Shown piece after piece: positions 47,588-52,720 of a stretch of DNA of 52,720 bases (position 1 is its first letter; each line of letters starts with the position of its first letter). The DNA is from Bacteroidales bacterium (GTDB taxonomy: Bacteria > Bacteroidota > Bacteroidia > Bacteroidales > UBA932). The DNA lies in the NCBI GenBank assembly GCA_024401975.1, contig JAKSKB010000003.1, positions 1 to 52,720 on the forward strand, given 5' to 3'. The translations under genes and the position numbers were made by a program. The notes under the pieces are model-generated. The model was not told the DNA's origin. It ran no database searches and saw only the letters and a list, made by a program, of their open reading frames with translations.

Positions 47588-49843
47588 ATGAAAAAGATAT
47601 TCACACTCATCACAATATCAATCGCGCTTCTGGTTTGCGGAAGTCTGTCGTCGGCTCAGGATTCGAGGCAACGTGCCCCGGAGACCATTGTGCAGGACAT
47701 TCTCGCGCTTGTACCCGCCGACAATCAGGCGACTCTCGAAACGGAATTGCACAGTCTCGTAGCGACGGCGCCCCGTTCGCTGGAAATTCTGACTTCTATG
47801 CTCAAGCCGTCAGATTCCGGTGCCAACGCCAAAGTCGAGTATGTCATCCACGCTCTCGCGCAGTATGCTTCGGATCCTGCAAACTCCTATGCGGTTGAAG
47901 CCGTCAGGAAATGTTTCGACAATGCGGCGGACAATAGTGAGGATGCCTACAACAAGGCATTCTTTCTTCAGGAATTGAGGCTTGTGGCATATAAGGATGC
48001 TCCTGCCGTTGTCCAGCCGGCCACTTCGCCAGACCCTGCAAGACCTGCATATTCAAAGAAGGACTTCCTCAAGTTGGATCTTTCCGGTCAGCGTGACGCC
48101 ATATACTGGATTGGAGAGACAAGGGACGCATCCCGATTCGACCTTGTGACCTTTGTGCTCGGCAAGAGCCGTGACGAAGGACTTGTGGCCGACGCTGCAA
48201 TCGCCGCATCCAAGATAGGAGGTGAAAAGGCTGCTTCGGCGCTTGTGAATGCCGTGACGAAAGGCTCGGCGGCTCCTGCCGCCGTCAGGGAGGCTCTGCT
48301 CTCTTTCAACGGTGATATCGCTCCTGCCGTTATGGCGGCTTTGAACAAGGCGAAAGGCTCTTCTGCAGCCTCTTTGATTGAGATTGCCGGCCTCAGACAC
48401 ATCAAACCGGCGTTCGAAATCATATATGCCTTCACGGGCTCGAAGGACGAAAATGTCGCAGCTGCGGCCCGCCGCGCATTGAAAGGTGTGGCTACAGAAG
48501 GAAACGCCGACACTATGGCCGACCTCCTCGATGCTGGAACGAATGACGTGAAGAACTATCAGGAAGCCTATCAGGCGGCGCTCAACTTCATTCCTGCAGA
48601 GAATCGTTTTGAAACCATTGCCGCGAGGATGAAGAATGCCTCAAACCCCCAGAATTTCTTCCCCGCCCTTGCAGCTACGGGTGCTGATGAGGCGGTCGAT
48701 GCCCTCAAGGGTGAACTCGATGGCAAGTACAGGAAGGAAGCTGTCGCGGCACTTGCCGTCATTGACAATTTCAAGGCGGCAGAACCTTTGTTCGATGCCG
48801 CATCGGCTGACAAGTCTCTCCTTGTGCGATATCTGGAGCTGGTAGAGACGTATCAGGATAAAGGTGAAAGATTGGCCGATTACGAGAAGGCCCTCTTCCT
48901 GTCCGGTGACGATGCGGACATCAGATTGGATGCACTTGCGAAAATTGCCGGCCTCGAGACTCCGGAAGCATTCGTAAGGGTGGCCGGCTTTATAGATGAC
49001 GCCGGCATTGCCAAGCCTGTGGCCGATCTGTTGGTGTCGATGGCTCCGAAAATCGCTTCTGTCACCGATTACGAGGTTCTCAAGGGAGTGATTGCGAAGG
49101 TCAATGCAGTCAATGCCGCCGCTGCGGCGAAGGGTGATGCCGATGCCGGCTATGCCGTGGATGCGATGAAGAAACTTCTGGACGACTCAAAACCTTATGT
49201 CAACGCCCTTACTGCCGAGGAGGCTGCGCAGGGTTTCGAACTCCTGTTCGACGGCAAAGATATGTCCAAATGGGTGGGAGACATTGAGGGATATGCGCCC
49301 CTTAACGGCACCATCAACGTGAACAGCATGTTCGGCGGCAATCTTTATACGTTGAAAGAATATTCCGATTTCGTATTCCGCTTCGAATTCAGATTCCTTG
49401 TTCCGGGGGTGAACAACGGTGTGGGCATACGTACCCCGTATGACGTGGATGCTGCATATTTCGCGATGTGCGAACTCCAGATTCTCGACCATGACGACCC
49501 CATCTACGCCGACCTGCACGATTATCAGGTGCATGGGTCAATATACGGAGTCGTACCTGCCAAACGTCTGGTACACAAGCCTCTCGGGCAGTGGAGTGAA
49601 GAGGAAATCATAGTGAAGGGCAATCATATCACCGTCACCGTGAACGGTCAGGTTATTACCGACGCCGACATAAGCGAGGCCTGTCAGGGACACAACGTGG
49701 CTCCTGACGGAGGGGAGTACAACCCATATACTGTTGACCACAGGAATCACCCCGGAATGTTCAATCCGAAGGGGCACGTGAGCTTCTGCGGCCACGGTCA
49801 GGGTCTGCAATTCAAGAATGTGAGAATTCTGGAGATAAAATAG
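47588..49843 (+). CDS. HEAT-repeat protein with C-terminal DUF1080 (3-keto-disaccharide hydrolase) domain
   Basis: A 751-residue exported protein with signal peptide FTLITISIALLVCGSLSSAQ. Residues about 30-540 are an Ala-rich helical repeat array of HEAT type, for example LVADAAIAASKIGGEKAASALVNAV and VAAAARRALKGVATEGNADTMADLL. The C-terminus from about 545 is the DUF1080 lectin/glucanase-like fold: GFELLFDGKDMSKWVG, NNGVGIRTPYD, CELQILDHDD, SIYGVVPAK, VKGNHITVTVNGQVI, GHVSFCGHGQGLQFKNVRI. DUF1080 domains are known as 3-keto-glycoside hydrolases, which fits the oxidoreductase upstream. The repeat array may bind protein or glycan partners. Confidence 0.85.
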   Translation: MKKIFTLITISIALLVCGSLSSAQDSRQRAPETIVQDILALVPADNQATLETELHSLVATAPRSLEILTSMLKPSDSGANAKVEYVIHALAQYASDPANSYAVEAVRKCFDNAADNSEDAYNKAFFLQELRLVAYKDAPAVVQPATSPDPARPAYSKKDFLKLDLSGQRDAIYWIGETRDASRFDLVTFVLGKSRDEGLVADAAIAASKIGGEKAASALVNAVTKGSAAPAAVREALLSFNGDIAPAVMAALNKAKGSSAASLIEIAGLRHIKPAFEIIYAFTGSKDENVAAAARRALKGVATEGNADTMADLLDAGTNDVKNYQEAYQAALNFIPAENRFETIAARMKNASNPQNFFPALAATGADEAVDALKGELDGKYRKEAVAALAVIDNFKAAEPLFDAASADKSLLVRYLELVETYQDKGERLADYEKALFLSGDDADIRLDALAKIAGLETPEAFVRVAGFIDDAGIAKPVADLLVSMAPKIASVTDYEVLKGVIAKVNAVNAAAAAKGDADAGYAVDAMKKLLDDSKPYVNALTAEEAAQGFELLFDGKDMSKWVGDIEGYAPLNGTINVNSMFGGNLYTLKEYSDFVFRFEFRFLVPGVNNGVGIRTPYDVDAAYFAMCELQILDHDDPIYADLHDYQVHGSIYGVVPAKRLVHKPLGQWSEEEIIVKGNHITVTVNGQVITDADISEACQGHNVAPDGGEYNPYTVDHRNHPGMFNPKGHVSFCGHGQGLQFKNVRILEIK

Positions 49844-49854
49844 GGGAGTGACGC

Positions 49855-50871
49855 TTAAAGGAGTTCCCCGTTGTCGAAAGTCACGGTGTCGGTTCTGCTG
49901 CCGCCATCTTCGACAATCCAGGTGGTGAAAGTCCTGCGCCCTTCCATAAGCTCGATAACCCTTGCGCCGTTGCGCAGGTGATGGTAAGTGTTTCCATCGC
50001 CTGCGCAACGTCCGTATGCGAGTGCTATGCCCATATAATCGACTATGAAGTCGTTGTCGTGGTCGTGTCCGCAGAAAACGCCTGCGGTACTTCCGCTTTC
50101 AAGCATCGCTGCGAACATTCCGGCATTGATGCGGCTGTGTCCGCCGTATTCTCCGCGTATGCCGGTGACGTTGTTGTGGGTGAAGTGTTCCGACGTGCGG
50201 GTTTGCCAGGCTTCTAGAAATTCAGGTAGGGGGATGTGGAAGAACGCAGCTGAAGGAATGATTTTCCCGTGTTCGACCTCGCTTTTCCTGAATTGCTCGC
50301 GTATCCACGATACCTGCGCGAAGGTCATCCATTCGTAGCGTATGTGCATATCCGCATATCTGCTGTCTTCCTGTATGCCGGTGTGCGAATCCAGAAAATA
50401 CAGTTCCCAGCTGTCTTCTTTGCCGTCGTGACTCCTGACGGGAATCCTGATGTCTTGAAGGATGCCATATCTGCCCCTGACTGCAATGGAATGTTTGCAG
50501 GAGGCAACCAGAGACGAGATTTCCGCCTTTGTCATCTCCTGCTCCTGGTCGTGGTTGCCGAATACGAAGCAGAAGGGCACTTCAAGACTTTCGAGAGCGT
50601 CAAGGAAACGCACGAAAATGTCGCGGCACTTCCCTCCGTTGGAAATTACGTCGCCGGTCACGGCGATAAGGTCAGGTTTTTCCGTTTCGACTTCGAATCT
50701 GATTCTTGCAAGGGTCGAAACTTCGGCTTCCGTATTGTCTGCGGTCAGGTGAAGGTCGGTCAACTGGAGAATTCTGAATCTCCCGTCGGCATTGAACTTC
50801 AATTCGGGATTGCGGGCCTCCGCGACTATGCATACTGAACTCAGCAACAGGCAAAGTATTGTGTTCTTCAT
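49855..50871 (-). CDS. Exported calcineurin-like metallophosphoesterase
   Basis: A 338-residue dimetal phosphoesterase with signal peptide (NTILCLLLSSVCIVAEA). All metal-site motifs are present: LQLTDLHL (D-x-H), VTGDVIS (GD), FGNHDQE (GNHD), FFHIPLPE (His) and GVFCGHDHDND (GHxH). It resembles the Bacteroidetes PhoD/Icc-like exported group. Natural substrates of these are mostly unknown. ATG 50871 is chosen for the signal peptide; 50880 is possible. A -7 element (TATATTTG, 50909-50902) is 30 bp upstream. Convergent with the DUF1080 gene, 11 bp away. Confidence 0.87.
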   Translation of the reverse strand: MKNTILCLLLSSVCIVAEARNPELKFNADGRFRILQLTDLHLTADNTEAEVSTLARIRFEVETEKPDLIAVTGDVISNGGKCRDIFVRFLDALESLEVPFCFVFGNHDQEQEMTKAEISSLVASCKHSIAVRGRYGILQDIRIPVRSHDGKEDSWELYFLDSHTGIQEDSRYADMHIRYEWMTFAQVSWIREQFRKSEVEHGKIIPSAAFFHIPLPEFLEAWQTRTSEHFTHNNVTGIRGEYGGHSRINAGMFAAMLESGSTAGVFCGHDHDNDFIVDYMGIALAYGRCAGDGNTYHHLRNGARVIELMEGRRTFTTWIVEDGGSRTDTVTFDNGELL

Positions 50872-50880
50872 CGGAATCAT

Positions 50881-51041
50881 TTATATCGGTTTACGTGCAC
50901 ACAAATATAGACATTTCCGAAGATTTGGCAATTGTGTCTTCCTCTTTCCGATTTTGTGGCAGGGTGCCGGGAATCGCCCGGCGTCATCACCTGTAAAATA
51001 CATAAATAATTTGCTTATATTTACAACAAGTCGACATCATT
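50881..51041. promoter_or_regulatory. Divergent promoter region, phosphoesterase and GH106-like gene
   Basis: Minus strand -7 TATATTTG (50909-50902). Plus strand near-match TATATTTA (51016-51023) 18 bp before ATG 51042. Between them a 6-bp hairpin GCCGGG/CCCGGC (50966-50971 with 50977-50982, loop AATCG) without a T-run, of unknown role. Nothing else is recognised. Confidence 0.5.
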
Positions 51042-52720
51042 ATGAACCATAAGTACATAATTTCAGCTTTACTGGTACAAATCGTCGTGACGGCATTTGG
51101 CTTGAAGGCGGACGCCTCCGATTTCGAGACGTCACATTGCGGCGCGAATTATTGCGAGTATGCCCATGCGGACAAGTTTGACAAGGATATCCGGCTCATG
51201 AAGGATGATTGTCTGGACAGGGAGGAATTCAACAATCCCGATACACGTTACGGACTGGATATCTGGTGGCATTGGCCGAACGGCAACATAAGCCGCGAAG
51301 CCATCAGAAAGGACCTGTGCAGCATGCACTCGAACGGTATCAAGCGCGCCACGATTCTGAATGCGGGTGGTACCGGACAATATCTTCCCCGCGTGAAATT
51401 CGCTTCAGCAGAATGGCTGGGGATGTTCCGCTACGCACTTGATGTCGCCGACAGCCTTGGGATGACCATAGGCGTGCACAACTGTGATGGCTGGAGCGAA
51501 AGCGGAGGCCCGTGGATTCCGGTGGAGAAATCCATGAAGACATATACATGGAGCGAAACATCCGCTAAGGGAGGCCACCGTATAGATATGATTCTTCCCC
51601 AACCCGAGTCGAAGCTGGACTACTACCGTGACTACAAGGTGGTTGCATTTCCCGATACCGGCTCCGACGGCCCGGATTTCCTGAATTTCAGGGAACTTTT
51701 CTCACTTAAATCAAATACTGGAATCAGGGATATTGAGCCCCGGTTTGTTGGAGGTGCGGTGCCAGTCAGGATCAGCTCTGTTGTGGATATTACTGACTGT
51801 ATGCAGCCGGACGGGCGTCTGGTCTGGAAAGCTCCTAAGGGAAACTGGCGGATTGTCCGTATGGGATATACGACTACAGCCGAGGTCAACAAGCCGGCAA
51901 CCCCGGAAGGAACCGGACTGGAATGTGACAAGATGGATTCCTCCGCAGTGGAACTTCATTTCAGGAATTTCCCCACCTGGCTTGTGCAGGCTGCCGGCCC
52001 TCACGTGGGAAAGGCTTTCGAATTTCTGCTGATAGACAGTTGGGAATGCAAGTACACCAACTGGACTGAAGGCTTTCAGGATGAATTCGAAGCACTTAAC
52101 GGGTATTCGCTGGATAAATGGATTCCCGCAATGTGCGGCTGTGTCGTGGAGAGTCCGGAGCGCACCGCCGACTTCCTCCACGATTATCAGAAGACGATAG
52201 CCACTCTGATAGACAGGAACTATTATCAGAAATTCGCGGAACTTACGCACGCGGTCGGTCTGGATTTGCACGCGGAGCCGATTTATGGCAATTCGCTGGA
52301 ATATCCTCCTGCATTTTGTCTGGCAGGGAACAGGTATTGCGACGTGCCTATGACCGAGTTCTGGGCTTATCCCGGAGCGGACGGGAAGCCGGACTTCAAT
52401 TGGAGGGAGTTCCTGTTTGACGAATTTGCCATAGATGCCGCGGCTGTTTGCGGAAAGAATGTCATAGGTGCGGAGGCATACACTGCCGACGGACGTTTCT
52501 GCGAAACTCCCCAACTCCTCCGTCCTTTCGGAGATGCCGCCTTCTGTGCGGGAATCAACCAACTGACGCTTCATTCATACGTGATGCAACCGTTCGACAG
52601 GGAACCGGTCCTGATGCTGATGGATTATTTCGGCGGTCATTTCAACCGCAATAATCCCTGGTGGACAATGGCTGCCGGGTGGTCTCTGTATCAGAGGCGT
52701 ATCCAGTATGTAACACAGCA
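51042..52720 (+). CDS. GH106-like glycoside hydrolase (alpha-L-rhamnosidase type), 3' truncated by window end
   Basis: The frame is open without stop from ATG 51042 to the window end, about 559 residues. A signal peptide (IISALLVQIVVTAFG) comes first. The GH106 hallmark is LDIWWHWPNGNISREAIRKDLCSMHSNGI, the typical WHWxNGN start of the catalytic barrel. It continues with GVHNCDGWSESGGPW, KAFEFLLIDSWECKYTNWTEGFQDEF and FLHDYQKTIATLIDRNYYQKF. Known GH106 members are about 1,000-1,100 residues, so about half is missing. Possible activity is release of rhamnose from pectin or glycosides; this family also includes poorly characterised relatives, so specificity is inferred. Confidence 0.8.
   Translation, partial: MNHKYIISALLVQIVVTAFGLKADASDFETSHCGANYCEYAHADKFDKDIRLMKDDCLDREEFNNPDTRYGLDIWWHWPNGNISREAIRKDLCSMHSNGIKRATILNAGGTGQYLPRVKFASAEWLGMFRYALDVADSLGMTIGVHNCDGWSESGGPWIPVEKSMKTYTWSETSAKGGHRIDMILPQPESKLDYYRDYKVVAFPDTGSDGPDFLNFRELFSLKSNTGIRDIEPRFVGGAVPVRISSVVDITDCMQPDGRLVWKAPKGNWRIVRMGYTTTAEVNKPATPEGTGLECDKMDSSAVELHFRNFPTWLVQAAGPHVGKAFEFLLIDSWECKYTNWTEGFQDEFEALNGYSLDKWIPAMCGCVVESPERTADFLHDYQKTIATLIDRNYYQKFAELTHAVGLDLHAEPIYGNSLEYPPAFCLAGNRYCDVPMTEFWAYPGADGKPDFNWREFLFDEFAIDAAAVCGKNVIGAEAYTADGRFCETPQLLRPFGDAAFCAGINQLTLHSYVMQPFDREPVLMLMDYFGGHFNRNNPWWTMAAGWSLYQRRIQYVTQ

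Overview
The window is a dense chromosomal segment of a Bacteroidetes bacterium, most likely order Bacteroidales and probably from a gut or rumen community. I infer this from Bacteroidetes-type -7 promoter elements (TAnnTTTG) in front of most transcription units, starts without obvious Shine-Dalgarno sequences, and families typical of the group: DUF5020, long-form L25, histone H1-like Hc1, HECLGH-type dipeptidyl peptidase III, C11 and M6 proteases, GH116, GH106 and DUF1080. The genus cannot be fixed from sequence alone. The left edge is low-complexity repeat DNA that truncates a cation/proton antiporter gene. The right edge cuts through a GH106-like gene. No tRNA, rRNA, CRISPR array or intact insertion sequence was recognised.

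Layout. 0.2-3.5 kb (-): methionine synthesis by direct sulfhydrylation (metY, metX), then the truncated antiporter. 3.6-9.0 kb: deoD; cca with a stand-alone HsdR-N nuclease; xerC carrying an in-frame amber codon, overlapping hpf, then a mutarotase lipoprotein; then repeat-rich intergenic DNA. 9.0-12.3 kb (-): a four-gene operon encoding an HprK-like kinase, an S24/S26 peptidase, a PqqD-like protein and an ABC exporter. This looks like a peptide-modification/export module with no precursor or classical maturase in view, and it is the best candidate for an undescribed system here. 12.3-17.6 kb: gdhA, a DUF5020 outer-membrane protein, lpxB/surE and gapA. 17.7-23.6 kb (+): C1 peptidase, pssA, a DEDDy exonuclease and thiamine salvage genes thiM-thiE-thiL-thiD.

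23.6-28.1 kb (-): an exported hydrolase operon (EEP-family phosphodiesterase, GH116, beta-helix protein). 28.3-33.5 kb (+): C11 protease, rplY-pth, a 58-residue histone-like gene, a structured element between two intrinsic terminators, and an M6 metalloprotease with a small lipoprotein. 33.5-40.2 kb: tdk, a PE-rich hypothetical gene, rsmI, a helix-hairpin-helix protein, xerD, dipeptidyl peptidase III and tpiA. 40.3-46.2 kb: a membrane protein, mnmA with a COG0523 GTPase, and an operon of a hypothetical gene, an HI0933-type flavoprotein and a 2-hydroxyacid dehydrogenase. 46.3-52.7 kb: a Gfo/Idh/MocA oxidoreductase with a HEAT-DUF1080 protein (probable 3-keto-sugar pathway), a metallophosphoesterase, and the partial GH106 gene.

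Most genes are packed into operons with 4-bp ATGA overlaps, and several divergent pairs share compact back-to-back promoters. A family of short intergenic repeats recurs near 8.7, 17.65 and 40.3 kb, including a near-identical terminator-like hairpin and a GC-rich block.
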